Source: Aureimonas glaciei (lineage in GTDB: Bacteria > Pseudomonadota > Alphaproteobacteria > Rhizobiales > Rhizobiaceae). From it: a DNA stretch of 64,000 nt. Position numbers and translations under genes: made by a program. The number at the start of each line of letters is the position of its first letter. The first letter of the stretch is position 1. The DNA is taken from assembly GCF_014643375.1 (NCBI RefSeq), contig NZ_BMJJ01000004.1, positions 320,167-384,166 of the forward strand, read 5' to 3'. Positions 54,049 through 63,975 of the stretch are shown here, piece after piece. The notes beneath the pieces are model-generated. The model saw only the letters and a list, made by a program, of their open reading frames with translations, did no database searches and was not told where the DNA came from.

Positions 54049-54272
54049 GGTACTCTCACTACAACGCGTCGATCCGCCCGATGCCAGAAACCGTCTTCCC
54101 GGTTGCTGGCCACGGCGGCGGGACGCTGAACCCAGAGGCTTGCGGGGCGGCGCCAAAGAGCTGCCCGCAAGGATTCATCGCCGCCTTTCGAAGGCGGGCC
54201 GTCCCTCCTATATACGTATCGTCGGTGGCTTTGTAGAGCGCCGACCGGCAATTCGGCATGAGGACGCGACCC

Positions 54273-54725
54273 GTGATCGACGACATCTACAACGCCCGGA
54301 TTCTCGACTATGCCGGCAACATCTCCCGCATCGGCCGCCTAGCCGAACCTGATGCGACCGCCACGGCGCATTCCAAGCTGTGCGGCTCGACGGTGACCGT
54401 CGACGTGGTGGTGCGCGACGGCGTCGTCGCCGATTTCGCCCACGACGTGAAGGCCTGTGCCCTCGGCCAGGCCTCTTCGGCGATCATGGCCAAGGCCATC
54501 GTCGGATCGACGCCGGACGAGCTGCGCGCCGTGCGCGAGGACATGCGCCGGATGCTGAAGGAAAACGGCACGCCGCCGACCGGCCGCTTCGAGGACCTGA
54601 AATATCTGGAGCCGGTTCGCGACTACAAGGCGCGGCACGCCTCGACCATGCTGACCTTTGACGCCGTCGTCGATGCGCTCCAGCAGATCGAGGCCAAGCA
54701 GGGCGGGGCGGTTGTCGCGGCCTGA
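54273..54725 (+). CDS. Iron-sulfur cluster scaffold (NifU/IscU-N-like)
   Basis: 150 residues from a GTG with GAGGA 8 bases upstream; the earlier ATG 54258 lacks a binding site. It starts IDDIYNARILDYAGNI and has Cys in SKLCGSTVTVDV and VKACALGQASSAIM; the third Cys of IscU is replaced by His in KARHASTMLTFDAV, as in the alphaproteobacterial form. Probably hands Fe-S clusters to apo-proteins, though this variant is less studied. yidD overlaps its end. Confidence 0.85.
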   Translation: MIDDIYNARILDYAGNISRIGRLAEPDATATAHSKLCGSTVTVDVVVRDGVVADFAHDVKACALGQASSAIMAKAIVGSTPDELRAVREDMRRMLKENGTPPTGRFEDLKYLEPVRDYKARHASTMLTFDAVVDALQQIEAKQGGAVVAA

Positions 54726-55023
54726 GCGACTGAGAGCGCATCGCCACTCGCGCAATTTCGACGGCCCTTGGCGCAAGACGCCGGGACGGCTCGTCGGCAC
54801 TGGGCTGGTACGTCTCTACCAGCTGACCTTCTCCGGCTTCGTCGGCGGCCACTGCCGGCACATTCCGACATGTTCAGAATACGGCTACGAGGCGATCGCG
54901 CGGCATGGTCTCATCCCTGGCGGCTGGCTGACGCTGAAGCGGATCGCGCGGTGTGGACCCTTTGGCGGCGCCGGTCTCGACCCTGTGCCCACACCGAAGA
55001 ACGAGCGCACGCTGCCGCGATAA
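54712..55023 (+). CDS. yidD: Membrane protein insertion efficiency factor YidD
   Basis: About 103 residues from a TTG at 54712, overlapping the scaffold gene by 14 bases; an in-frame ATG at 54658 gives a longer version. Core: PWRKTPGRLVGTGLVRLYQLTFSGFVGGHCRHIPTCSEYGYEAIARHGLIPGGWLTLKRIARCGPFG, the YidD signature with its Cys residues. Helps YidC insert membrane proteins. Start uncertain. Confidence 0.9.
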   Translation: MSRPERLRAHRHSRNFDGPWRKTPGRLVGTGLVRLYQLTFSGFVGGHCRHIPTCSEYGYEAIARHGLIPGGWLTLKRIARCGPFGGAGLDPVPTPKNERTLPR

Positions 55024-55218
55024 GGCGGCGGTCGGTCTGCACGACGAATGGCCGCGCGGCGTTGACCGGAGCTTGCCGATCCCCCGGCTTTCTCCCGGCC
55101 TCCGCTTGTCTGCCCGGGAGGGAATGGTAAAGACGCGCATCGTGCCGCGCGACCGCGGCCCAGCGATCAGAAAATGCTTTCCCGCGTGGTAGGCGGGGCT
55201 GAGCAGAAAGGAACAGCG

Positions 55219-57216
55219 ATGATCGACGTCACCTTCCCCGATGGATCCGTCCGGCAGTTCGAGGCCTCCGCCACCGGCGCCACCATTGCCGGCGGCATTT
55301 CCAAGTCGCTTCTGAAGAAGTCCGTCGCCTATGCGCTGGACGGCGAGCTGCGCGATCTGTCCGATCCCGTCGGCCGCTCCGGCGCGCTCGAGATCGTCAC
55401 CCGCGACGACCCGCGCGCGCTCGGCCTCATCCGCCACGACGCGGCGCATGTCATGGCCGAGGCCGTGCAGGAGATCTGGCCGGGAACGCAGGTGACCATC
55501 GGGCCGGTGATCGAGAACGGCTTCTACTACGATTTCGCCAAGGAGACGCCCTTCACGCCCGAGGACCTGCCGGTCATCGAGAAGAAGATGGCCGAGATCA
55601 TCCGCCGCAACGCGCCCTTCAAGAAGGAAGTGTGGACGCGGCACAAGGCGAAGGAAGTGTTCGCCGCCAAGGGCGAGACCTACAAGCTCGAGCTCATCGA
55701 CATGATCCCCGAGGAACAGGAGCTGAAGATCTACAGCCAGGGCGACTGGTTCGATCTCTGCCGCGGGCCGCACATGGCCTCGACCGGCCAGATCGGCGAG
55801 GCGTTCAAGCTGATGAAGGTGGCCGGCGCCTATTGGCGCGGCGACAGCGACAACGCCATGCTGACGCGCATCTACGGCACGGCCTGGCGCACGCGCGAGG
55901 AGCTCGACGCCTACACGACCATGCTGGAGGAGGCCGAGAAGCGCGACCACCGCCGCCTCGGCCGCGAGATGGACCTGTTCCACTTCCAGGAGGAAGGGCC
56001 GGGCGTCGTCTTCTGGCACCCCAAGGGCTGGTCGCTGTTCCAGGACCTCACCGCCTACATGCGCCGGCGCCTGCTCGGCACCTATGCCGAGGTCAATGCG
56101 CCGCAGGTGCTCGACAAGTCGCTGTGGGAGACTTCCGGCCACTGGGGCTGGTACCGCGAAAACATGTTCCAGGTGACGTCGGCCGGCGACGAGACCGAGG
56201 ACAAGCGCGTCTTCGCGCTGAAGCCGATGAATTGCCCCGGCCATGTGATGATCTTCAAGCACGGGCTGAAATCCTACCGGGAACTGCCGATTCGCTATGC
56301 CGAATTCGGCATGGTGCACCGCTACGAGCCGTCCGGCGCCATGCACGGGCTGATGCGCGTGCGCGGCTTCACGCAGGACGACGCGCACGTCTTCTGCACC
56401 GACGAGCAGCTGGCGGCCGAGTGCCTCGCCATCAACGACCTGATCCTCTCGGTCTATCGCGACTTCGGCTTCGAGGAAGTGGTGGTGAAGCTCTCCACCC
56501 GGCCGGAGAAGCGCGTCGGTTCGGACGAACTCTGGCACCGCGCCGAAAGCGTGATGACCGACGTGTTGAAGCAGATCGAGGACCAGTCCGGCGGACGGAT
56601 CAAGACCGACATCAATCCGGGCGAGGGCGCCTTCTACGGTCCGAAGTTCGAGTACACGCTGCGCGACGCCATCGGTCGCGAATGGCAGTGCGGCACCACG
56701 CAGGTCGACTTCAACCTGCCCGATCGTTTCGGCGCCTTCTACATCGATGCCGAATCGAACAAGACGGTGCCGGTGATGATCCACCGCGCCATCTGCGGCT
56801 CGATGGAGCGCTTCCTCGGCATCCTGATCGAGAATTTCGCCGGGCATTTCCCGCTGTGGATGTCGCCGGTGCAGGTGGTCGTCGCGACCATCACGTCCGA
56901 GGCCGACGACTATGCCCGCGAGGTCGCGGCGGAACTGACGGCGCTCGGCCTGCGGGTCGAGACCGACATCCGCAACGAGAAGATCAACTACAAGGTTCGC
57001 GAGCACAGCCTGGCAAAAATCCCGGTGCTGCTCGTCTGCGGCAAGCGCGAGGCCGAGGAGCGGACGGTCAACATCCGCCGTCTCGGCTCGCGCGATCAGA
57101 CCGCGGCGAGCCTCGCCGAGGCGACGGCGATGCTGCTCGAAGAGGCGATCCCGCCGGACATCAAGCGCCAGCGCGATGCGCGGGCGGCCAGCCAGAAGAC
57201 ACTTCAGTTGCAGTGA
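55219..57216 (+). CDS. thrS: Threonyl-tRNA synthetase
   Basis: 665 residues. TGS domain at the N-terminus ([13 protein letters not shown]), editing domain with [12 protein letters not shown] and [11 protein letters not shown], class II core ([34 protein letters not shown]; motif 3 [19 protein letters not shown]) and anticodon-binding domain ([18 protein letters not shown]). Charges tRNA-Thr. RBS AAAGGAA. No T-box or leader peptide was evident upstream. Confidence 0.97.
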   Translation: MIDVTFPDGSVRQFEASATGATIAGGISKSLLKKSVAYALDGELRDLSDPVGRSGALEIVTRDDPRALGLIRHDAAHVMAEAVQEIWPGTQVTIGPVIENGFYYDFAKETPFTPEDLPVIEKKMAEIIRRNAPFKKEVWTRHKAKEVFAAKGETYKLELIDMIPEEQELKIYSQGDWFDLCRGPHMASTGQIGEAFKLMKVAGAYWRGDSDNAMLTRIYGTAWRTREELDAYTTMLEEAEKRDHRRLGREMDLFHFQEEGPGVVFWHPKGWSLFQDLTAYMRRRLLGTYAEVNAPQVLDKSLWETSGHWGWYRENMFQVTSAGDETEDKRVFALKPMNCPGHVMIFKHGLKSYRELPIRYAEFGMVHRYEPSGAMHGLMRVRGFTQDDAHVFCTDEQLAAECLAINDLILSVYRDFGFEEVVVKLSTRPEKRVGSDELWHRAESVMTDVLKQIEDQSGGRIKTDINPGEGAFYGPKFEYTLRDAIGREWQCGTTQVDFNLPDRFGAFYIDAESNKTVPVMIHRAICGSMERFLGILIENFAGHFPLWMSPVQVVVATITSEADDYAREVAAELTALGLRVETDIRNEKINYKVREHSLAKIPVLLVCGKREAEERTVNIRRLGSRDQTAASLAEATAMLLEEAIPPDIKRQRDARAASQKTLQLQ

Positions 57217-57231
57217 TGTGACGCCCCTCGG

Positions 57232-57268
57232 CGCGGCGGCGAAAGGCGAAGGCCCTTTGCCGCCGCGT
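57232..57268 (+). terminator. Imperfect hairpin after thrS
   Basis: GCGGCGGCGAAAGG pairs with CCTTTGCCGCCGC around a short loop, starting 16 bases past the stop. No T tract follows, so termination is uncertain. Confidence 0.35.
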
Positions 57269-57330
57269 CATACCGATGTCATCGCCCGGCTGGTATAGGC
57301 CGGCATCTCTCGGCGGCTGGGTTGGGCTCG

Positions 57331-58182
57331 ATGACCAAGCGATACACGGAACTGACCTATGCCCGGCCCGACGATCGCCTGTTCCGGCGCTGGGCCATCC
57401 GCTCGATCGAGGAACTGTCCGGGCGGCGCAAGCTCGCCAGGCTCTACGGCGAATGGCGCCGCGATCTCGTCGCCGGGCGCGGCGACGCCTTCAATGCCAT
57501 GCTGGACCTGATGAAGATCCGGCTCGACATCGGCGGGCGCCTGCCGGCGATGGCACAGTTGCCGGAGCGTCTGGTGATGGTCGCCAACCATCCCTTCGGC
57601 ATCGGCGACGGCATCGCCATTCTGGCGCTGGCCGAGCGTCTCGGCCGCCCGTTCCGCATTCTCATCAACAACGACCTGATGAAGATCCCGGAAATGTCGG
57701 CCTATGGCCTTCCGGTCTCCTTCGAGGAGACGAAGGCGGCCCTTTCGATGAACATGGAGACGCGCCGCGAAGCGCTGCGGCTTCTGGCCGAGGGCACGAC
57801 GATCATCGTCTTTCCCGCCGGCGGCGTGGCCACGGCGCCGACCATGTTCGGTGCTGCCGACGACCTGCCGTGGAAGCAGTTCACCGCGCGCCTCGTGCAG
57901 ACGGGCAGGGCGGCGGTGCTGCCGATCCACTTCGAGGGCCAGAACGGACCGCTGTTCCATCTCGCCAGCCGGCTGTCGCTGACGCTCCGGATCGGCCTCC
58001 TGATCGGCGAGTTCCGGCGCCAGTACGGCCGCGCCATCCGCGTCACCGTCGGCGACGTCCTCGGCTTCGAGGAGCTTTCGACGATCGGCTGCCGCAAGCT
58101 CCTGACCGAAAGGCTGCGCGAGTCGGTTTTCGCCCTGGGCGGCGTGGCCGTGCCGGCGATCAGCCCCACCGTGGTCGCCTGA
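57331..58182 (+). CDS. Lysophospholipid acyltransferase-like (PlsC-type) protein
   Basis: 283 residues. The acyltransferase HX4D motif appears as ANHPFGIGDGIAIL (His and Asp), with later IIVFPAGGVATAP (the FPEG-like block) and VLPIHFEGQN. No membrane anchor is obvious. Such enzymes acylate lipids such as ornithine lipids or lysophosphatidic acid; the exact acceptor is not clear. ATG at 57331. Confidence 0.85.
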   Translation: MTKRYTELTYARPDDRLFRRWAIRSIEELSGRRKLARLYGEWRRDLVAGRGDAFNAMLDLMKIRLDIGGRLPAMAQLPERLVMVANHPFGIGDGIAILALAERLGRPFRILINNDLMKIPEMSAYGLPVSFEETKAALSMNMETRREALRLLAEGTTIIVFPAGGVATAPTMFGAADDLPWKQFTARLVQTGRAAVLPIHFEGQNGPLFHLASRLSLTLRIGLLIGEFRRQYGRAIRVTVGDVLGFEELSTIGCRKLLTERLRESVFALGGVAVPAISPTVVA

Positions 58183-58291
58183 CGAAAGCGAAAGCCGGTC
58201 TTCCCCAGGCGCCGTCATCCCCAGGGGGATCGTAATCGGCCATTGGCCTCCCGACGGAAATGCGCGCCCTGAAACGTCGCGCCGCGACGCA

Positions 58292-59455
58292 TTAGTCGCC
58301 TGAGCCCTGGCTTGCATCGGGCGCGGCGACGATGTCCGAGGTCAGGACCTCGACATCGGTGTTCACGCCCGCCTGGACCATGAAATCGCGCTGGTACATG
58401 CGATCCTTGTTCTTGGCGACGATCAGGTACTCACCCTCTTCCAGCACCATCGAGGGGAAGGCGCCGACGCTTTCGCGGATGACGTCGCCCGAGCCGTTGG
58501 TGATCGACCAGGCGGTGTCGGCGATCGCCTCGCCGCCCTTTTCGCGCACCAGCTTCATGGTCAACTGCGCGGCGTGATGCTGCAGCGTCACGTCGGTGAC
58601 CTTGCCCGGCTCGACCTTGACGTCGGCGCGCACGACGGCATTGACGGAGCCGAAAGTCGACTCGACGTGGTAGGTGCCGGCGTTCAGCTGCACCGTGCGC
58701 CCCGGGGGAATTCCCTCGGCGACGAGAACGCGGTCACGCTCGTTCGGGGCATCGCTGTAGATGTCGAAGCTGAGTGCTTCGGCAGGGATCGGCACGTCGC
58801 CGACGGCGATGGCATGCAGCTTCAGGCCGCCGGCATTGAGGACGACGATCTCCCGCGTCTGCTCGCCGGTAAAGTCGATGCGCTTGGTGACGCCGGCACG
58901 GCCGAAGCCGACATGCAGAAGATAGTTGCCCGGGGGAATGTCGAAGGTGGCCGTTCCCCCGGCGGCCGAGGCGATCAGCGGCAGTTTCCCGTCGAGCGCG
59001 ACCAGGGGCGCAAACAGGCGCCAGACGAGCCCCGTCGGCACAGGCTCGCCATCCCCGGCGAGCTTCGCCTCGAGCACCAGGGCCTTGCGCGACCGGATGC
59101 TGTCCAGCGTCGGGCGGTCCGGCAGGGGGGCAAAGCCCGGTATGGTCGGCAGGACCAGCTTGGGACTGCCGCCGATTTCGGGCAGGGCGATGGGATTGAG
59201 CCGGTCCAGCGTGCGCGGTCCGTCCAGTCCGATGATTCCGGGGCCGGTGGCGCGCGGAATGGCATCCGGCGAGGCATAGGCGCCGCTGGGCTCGCCGTCA
59301 GACCCGAGAAAGTTTCTGAATCCGCCCAGAAGTCCGCCGCCCTGCGCCTCCTGCGCATGGGCGGGATGCAGAACGCCGTTGCCGACGCCCAGAAGCAGAA
59401 CCAGCCGGAACGCGAAACGCCGGCGGAAGGGGATGAGGGGGAATGGTCGCGTCAT
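58292..59455 (-). CDS. Secreted protein with repeated beta-domains, unknown function
   Basis: 387 residues from ATG 59455 (a GTG at 59461 is possible). Signal peptide RRRFAFRLVLLLGVGNGVLHPAHA. After a Pro/Gly-rich stretch at least three repeats share a pattern of a G-Y strand followed by a V-x-x-G-x-x-x-x-V strand: PPGNYLLHVGFGRAGVTKRIDF..., NAGTYHVESTFGSVNAVVRADVKVEPGKVTDVTL, EEGEYLIVAKNKDRMYQRDFMVQAGVNTDVEVL. These look like small PEGA-like or carboxypeptidase-regulatory-like folds. No enzyme motif; no partner gene. Confidence 0.7.
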   Translation of the reverse strand: MTRPFPLIPFRRRFAFRLVLLLGVGNGVLHPAHAQEAQGGGLLGGFRNFLGSDGEPSGAYASPDAIPRATGPGIIGLDGPRTLDRLNPIALPEIGGSPKLVLPTIPGFAPLPDRPTLDSIRSRKALVLEAKLAGDGEPVPTGLVWRLFAPLVALDGKLPLIASAAGGTATFDIPPGNYLLHVGFGRAGVTKRIDFTGEQTREIVVLNAGGLKLHAIAVGDVPIPAEALSFDIYSDAPNERDRVLVAEGIPPGRTVQLNAGTYHVESTFGSVNAVVRADVKVEPGKVTDVTLQHHAAQLTMKLVREKGGEAIADTAWSITNGSGDVIRESVGAFPSMVLEEGEYLIVAKNKDRMYQRDFMVQAGVNTDVEVLTSDIVAAPDASQGSGD

Positions 59456-59609
59456 CGGCACCGTTTGAACGCCAGATCGTGGCTGAATTCAAGCCGACCG
59501 GGCGGAGATGGCCGCATTGCCCGGTGTTCGCACCGAAATCGTACGGCGGGGGTTTGCATTCCCGCTGGCGGCAGCTAGCTCAGGGGCAGGCACAGAAGGA
59601 TTCAAGCTC

Positions 59610-60194
59610 TTGTCCGACACCCTCCATTCCCTGCAGACCCGCCGCTCCGTCGCCATCCCGGCGCTGCAGGCCCCTGGCCCCGACGCCGACCAGCTCGCCG
59701 CCATTTTCACCATCGCGGCGCGCGTGCCCGATCACGGCAAGCTCGCGCCCTGGCGCTTCGTGCTCTATCGCGGCGATGTCGCCGTCCGGATCGGCGAGGC
59801 GCTGGCGGCTCTGGCCGAGTCGCGCGAGGGGCCGCTCTCGGAGCTTCGGCGCGATGTCGAGGCGAAACGGTTCTCACGCTCGCCGCTGGTCGTCGGCGTC
59901 GTCTCGACCGCCAGGCCGCATGTGAAGATTTCCGAATGGGAGCAGGTCCTCTCGGCCGGCGCGGCGGCGATGAACCTGATCCATGCCGCCCACGCGCTCG
60001 GCTTTGCCGCCAACTGGGTGACCGAATGGGTCGCCTATGACGAGGAAGCCAAGGCCATCCTCGGCATCGGCGCCGACGAGAAGACCGTCGGCTTCATCCA
60101 CATCGGCACGCCGGGAGAGCCGCCGCAGGATCGGCCGCGGCCGCTTCTATCCGACATCGTCACCGAGGCTGTCGCGCCGACCGGGAGACCGTGA
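59610..60194 (+). CDS. Nitroreductase family protein
   Basis: 194 residues from a TTG at 59610 (AAGGA 9 bases upstream). TRRSVAIPALQAPGPD, VPDHGKLAPWRFVLYRG and MNLIHAAHALGFAANWVTEW are typical FMN-binding nitroreductase segments. It reduces quinones or nitro compounds with NAD(P)H. Its stop overlaps the next start. Confidence 0.85.
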   Translation: MSDTLHSLQTRRSVAIPALQAPGPDADQLAAIFTIAARVPDHGKLAPWRFVLYRGDVAVRIGEALAALAESREGPLSELRRDVEAKRFSRSPLVVGVVSTARPHVKISEWEQVLSAGAAAMNLIHAAHALGFAANWVTEWVAYDEEAKAILGIGADEKTVGFIHIGTPGEPPQDRPRPLLSDIVTEAVAPTGRP

Positions 60195-60814
60195 TGTTCT
60201 ATCGCACCGACGAGAACCGCCACGGCCTGCCGCACGACCCGTTCAAGGCCATCGTCTCGCCGCGGCCCATCGGCTGGATCTCGACGCGCGCCGCGAACGG
60301 CGACGTGAACCTGTCGCCCTACAGCTTCTTCAACGCGGTCTCCGACCGGCCGAAACTCGTCATGTTCTCGTCCGCGGGGATGAAGGACAGCGCCAGCTTC
60401 GCCATCGAAAGCGGCGAGTTCGTCGTGAACCTCGCGACGCGCGCGCTGGCTTCGGCGGTCAATCGCAGTTCCGCGCCGGCACCGCGCGGCACGAGCGAGT
60501 TCGCCATCGCGGGCCTCACCGAAACGCCCTGCGAGATCGTCGCCGCGCCGCGGGTCGGGGAGAGCCCCGCCGCGCTGGAATGCAAGGTGACGGAATGGTT
60601 CTGGCCGAAGGGCCTGGACGGAACGCCCTCGGAAAACGTCATGATCATCGGCCAGGTCGTCGGCATCCACATCGACGAGCGGATCCTCGTCGACGGCATG
60701 ATCGACATGTCGCTGGCGCAGCCGCTCTCGCGCCTCGGCTATCTCGATTACGCCGCCACCGACACCGTCTTCCAGATGGCGCGGCCGCGCCGGCCGGACG
60801 GCACGGACGCCTGA
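60194..60814 (+). CDS. Flavin reductase family protein (long type)
   Basis: 206 residues. FKAIVSPRPIGWISTRAANGDVNLSPYSFFNAVSDRPKLVMFSS is the split-barrel flavin-binding start, followed by SASFAIESGEFVVNLAT and GIHIDERILVDGMIDMSLAQPLSRLGYLDYAAT. ATG 60194 has GGGAG 6 bases upstream; GTG 60191 is an alternative. Cotranscribed with the nitroreductase gene, an FMN-linked pair. Confidence 0.88.
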   Translation: MFYRTDENRHGLPHDPFKAIVSPRPIGWISTRAANGDVNLSPYSFFNAVSDRPKLVMFSSAGMKDSASFAIESGEFVVNLATRALASAVNRSSAPAPRGTSEFAIAGLTETPCEIVAAPRVGESPAALECKVTEWFWPKGLDGTPSENVMIIGQVVGIHIDERILVDGMIDMSLAQPLSRLGYLDYAATDTVFQMARPRRPDGTDA

Positions 60815-60917
60815 GGAACAGGGTAAACGCGGCCATAATAAACAGGGTGAACGAAGTCTAAACCTTTGACCGGCATCCTCCTCGCAAGAGTGGGAGCCGT
60901 CCAAGGAAATCGTGCGC

Positions 60918-62060
60918 ATGATCACGCAGCAGTTCGCCCAGTGGTGCGAGACCGCCAGCAGCCGCCGGCGTGCCGAGGTGATCTCGTATCTGGCGCTGTC
61001 GCTGATCGAGGGCGACCTGCCGAAGGACCAGCGCGACAAGGCCCTGGCGATCCTGACCTTTGCGCTCGACGATCCCTCGCCCCTGGTGCGGATGGCGATG
61101 GCGGAGGCGCTGTCCAGCTCCGACAGGGCGCCACGCCACCTCGTCCGGTCGCTGGCCGACGATATCGAGGAGATCGCCGTCCTGGTCGCCTCCCTCTCGC
61201 CCGTTCTCACCGATGCCGACCTCATCGACATCGTCGTCGAAGGCGGTGCCGGTCCGCAGGCGGCGGTGGCCGGCCGGCCGCTTCTGTCGGGACCCGTGTC
61301 CGCCGCCCTCGCCGAGACGGCCGGCGGCGACGCCTGCTCGGTCCTCTTGGCGAACGAGGGCGCCCGCATCGGTCCGGACAGCCACCGCCGCCTCGCCGAG
61401 CGGCACGGCATGGACGGCGCGGTGCGCGCCCTGCATCTTCAGCGCAGCGACCTGCCGTCCGACGTGCGGCAGACGCTCCTCCTGCACCTTGGCCAGGCCC
61501 TCGGCGCCACGCCGCTCGTCCGCAACTGCCTGGGCGAGAAGCGGACCCAGGGCGTCGTGCTGGCGGCCTGCGAGCGCTCGACGGCGCTTCTCGCCGATGC
61601 CGTGGAGCCCGGCGAGATGGCCGGCCTCGTCGACCATCTGCGTCAGAGCGGCCAGCTCACCACAGCCTTCCTCATCCGCATCGTCTGCAACGGAAATATC
61701 GACCTGTTCGCTGCTTCTCTGTCGGCGCTGTCAGGCCTGCCAGGGCGCCGGGTGCGCGCCATCGTCGTAGACGGGCGAGAGGCCGCCTTCGACGCGCTGA
61801 TGGCGCGGTCCGGACTTTCTGCAGCGGCCGGAATCTTCCTGCGCACCGCCGTGCAGATCTGGAAGCAGGCGGTCACGCAGCGGGCGGCGTTCGACCTCGA
61901 CGCCATCGCCGCCGAGGTCATGGCCCGGCTCGTCCAGATTTTTGGCGACCGCCGTGACGAGGCTGGTTTTGCCGCCGTCATCGCCCTGCTGGGCCGCCTG
62001 GAGCGGGAGCAGATGCGCGGCCCGGCGCGCCAGCCGGCGGAAAACCGGGCCGCCGCCTGA
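60918..62060 (+). CDS. DUF2336 family protein
   Basis: 380 residues from ATG 60918; a GTG at 60912 is an alternative. Helical, HEAT-like text: RRRAEVISYLALSLIEGDLPKDQRDKALAILTFALDDPSPLVRMAMAEALSSSDRAPRHLVRSLADDIEEIAVLVASLSPVL. This matches the DUF2336 family, common in alphaproteobacteria and without a known role. No membrane segments. It converges with nadK, the two stops meeting at 62060/62061. Confidence 0.8.
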   Translation: MITQQFAQWCETASSRRRAEVISYLALSLIEGDLPKDQRDKALAILTFALDDPSPLVRMAMAEALSSSDRAPRHLVRSLADDIEEIAVLVASLSPVLTDADLIDIVVEGGAGPQAAVAGRPLLSGPVSAALAETAGGDACSVLLANEGARIGPDSHRRLAERHGMDGAVRALHLQRSDLPSDVRQTLLLHLGQALGATPLVRNCLGEKRTQGVVLAACERSTALLADAVEPGEMAGLVDHLRQSGQLTTAFLIRIVCNGNIDLFAASLSALSGLPGRRVRAIVVDGREAAFDALMARSGLSAAAGIFLRTAVQIWKQAVTQRAAFDLDAIAAEVMARLVQIFGDRRDEAGFAAVIALLGRLEREQMRGPARQPAENRAAA

Positions 62061-62834
62061 TCAGTAGCGGAACTGCTCGGCGAGGATTCTTTCGTCCCAC
62101 GAATGATCCTGGTCGAAGAGGACGAGGCTGCGCGCCGTCCGCGATTCGTGGATCGACACCTTGAGGACCGACTTGACCTCGGTGTGGTCCGCCACGGCGT
62201 TCACCGGGCGCTTTTCCGGCTCCAGCGTCTCGATCACAACGGTCCGCTGATTGGGGATGAGCGCGCCGCGCCAGCGCCGGGGGCGGAAGGCGCTGACCGG
62301 CGTCAAAGCGAGCAGCGGCGCGTCCATCGGAATGATCGGGCCCTGGGCCGAGAGATTGTAGGCGGTCGAGCCGGTCGGCGTCGCCACCATCACGCCGTCG
62401 CAGATCAGCTCCTCCATCCGGACCTTGCCGTCGATCAGGATTCTCAGGCGCGCCGCCTGGTAGGATTGGCGGAAGATCGAGACCTCGTTGATGGCCAGCG
62501 CCCTGTGCTCCTCGCCATCGCTGTCGGTGGCGATCATCTCGAGCGGGCGGATCTCGTTCTCCACGGCCGCGGCCAGCCGCGCGTGCAGGTCCGTCTCGCG
62601 GAACTCGTTCATCAGGAAGCCGATCGTGCCCTGGTTCATGCCGTAGATCGGGATGCCGGTGCCCATGAAACGGTGCAGCGTCTGCAGCATGAAGCCGTCG
62701 CCGCCGAGCGCGACGACCACGTCGGCCCGGTCGGGCGGGTGATTACCGTAGAGCGCCACCAGCCGGGCGGCGGCACTGCGCGCCATGGGCGTATCGCCGG
62801 CGAGAAAGCAGATGGAGTCGGCGGCACGCGGCAT
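62061..62834 (-). CDS. nadK: NAD kinase
   Basis: 257 residues, short as in other alphaproteobacteria. [11 protein letters not shown] near 44-54, GTIGFLMN, the INEVSIFR motif and [18 protein letters not shown] are the family signatures. It phosphorylates NAD to NADP. Its stop is adjacent to the DUF2336 gene on the opposite strand. Confidence 0.95.
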   Translation of the reverse strand: MPRAADSICFLAGDTPMARSAAARLVALYGNHPPDRADVVVALGGDGFMLQTLHRFMGTGIPIYGMNQGTIGFLMNEFRETDLHARLAAAVENEIRPLEMIATDSDGEEHRALAINEVSIFRQSYQAARLRILIDGKVRMEELICDGVMVATPTGSTAYNLSAQGPIIPMDAPLLALTPVSAFRPRRWRGALIPNQRTVVIETLEPEKRPVNAVADHTEVKSVLKVSIHESRTARSLVLFDQDHSWDERILAEQFRY

Positions 62835-62963
62835 GGGGTCGTTCCTTCACGCAGCCGAGGCCGCCATCGCGCGCAACTTAGTGGCTGGGACCGGAAACGA
62901 ACAGCACCGTTCGGCATCAGTGTCGCGCCGTCGGGCCTGTCGCGGAATCCGCGGCCCCGGCGC

Positions 62964-63905
62964 TCAGGCGACGGGGCTGACGAGCGGATCGCCGCGCATG
63001 TGGGCGCGAAGATTGGCGACCACCGTCGCGCCCATGGCGGCGCGGGTCTTGTGCGTGGCGCTGCCCTGGTGCGGCGACAGAACGACGTTGGGAAGCGCCC
63101 GCAGGGCCGCCGGCACCTCGGGCTCGTTCGCGAAGACGTCGAGGGCGGCGCCGCCCAGCGCACCCGAAGTGAGCAGCTCGATCATCGCCGGCTCGTCGAC
63201 GAGCGAGCCGCGCGCCATGTTGACCAGCGTTCCCTCCGGCCCGAGCGCTTGCATCACCGCGCGGCTGACGATGCCGCTCGTCGAGGCCGAGCCGGGCGCG
63301 ATGACGACCAGCCAGTCGACGTCCCGCGCCATCTCAGCGAGGTCGGCGTAGTAGGGGAAGGGTTCGTGCTCCTGGCGGTGGCGGCCGTGATAGACGACCT
63401 GCATCTTGAATACCTGCAGCCGCCGGGCGATCTCCTTGCCGATCCGGCCGAGCCCGAGAATGCCGACCGTGCGGCCGGTGAGCTCCGGCGTCAGCGGGAA
63501 GTTGGCGCTGGGCCAGAGCCCGTCGCGGACATAGCGGTCGGCCTGCGGGATGCGGTGGCAGGCGGCGAGCATCAGCGCCAGCGTCATCTCCGCTACGCAG
63601 TCGTTGAGGACATCGGGCGTATTGGTGACGCGGATGCCGTGGCGCCGGGCGGCGGCGACGTCGACGGCATCGTAGCCGACGCCGAAGGAGGCAATCAGCT
63701 CGAGCTTCGGCAGTGCCTCCATGATGTCGGCCGAGCAGCCGTGGTGTCCGCTGGTCGCCACCAGCGTCACGCGATCGGCGATGCTGGCGAGAAGCGCCGG
63801 CTTGTCCGCTGCCTCCCAGTAGCGGTGGACGATGACGTCCTTTTCGATCTCGGCGGCGGCCGCGGCCGCCAGCGGCCCGACCATCAGGAGTTCGCGGCGA
63901 TCCAT
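62964..63905 (-). CDS. D-isomer 2-hydroxyacid dehydrogenase
   Basis: 313 residues. The NAD-binding domain has GILGLGRIGKEIARRL; the catalytic set is Arg in NMARGSLVDE, Glu in FANEPEVPAA and His in SPHQGSATHKT. The family acts on glyoxylate, hydroxypyruvate, 3-phosphoglycerate and others; this length and the SATHKTR end suggest a glyoxylate/hydroxypyruvate reductase type. Neighbours do not decide the substrate. Confidence 0.9.
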   Translation of the reverse strand: MDRRELLMVGPLAAAAAAEIEKDVIVHRYWEAADKPALLASIADRVTLVATSGHHGCSADIMEALPKLELIASFGVGYDAVDVAAARRHGIRVTNTPDVLNDCVAEMTLALMLAACHRIPQADRYVRDGLWPSANFPLTPELTGRTVGILGLGRIGKEIARRLQVFKMQVVYHGRHRQEHEPFPYYADLAEMARDVDWLVVIAPGSASTSGIVSRAVMQALGPEGTLVNMARGSLVDEPAMIELLTSGALGGAALDVFANEPEVPAALRALPNVVLSPHQGSATHKTRAAMGATVVANLRAHMRGDPLVSPVA

Positions 63906-63975
63906 GGCATTGTCCTCAAGTGTTCTGGGTGGCCGGTGCGCGGCCGCCGGGGCCGCGGGGCCGCGACGGCGCGCG

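Noticed and set aside
54874..57006. 710-codon minus-strand frame opposite yidD and thrS
   Set aside because: Antisense shadow of thrS; no domain is recognisable and thrS is complete.
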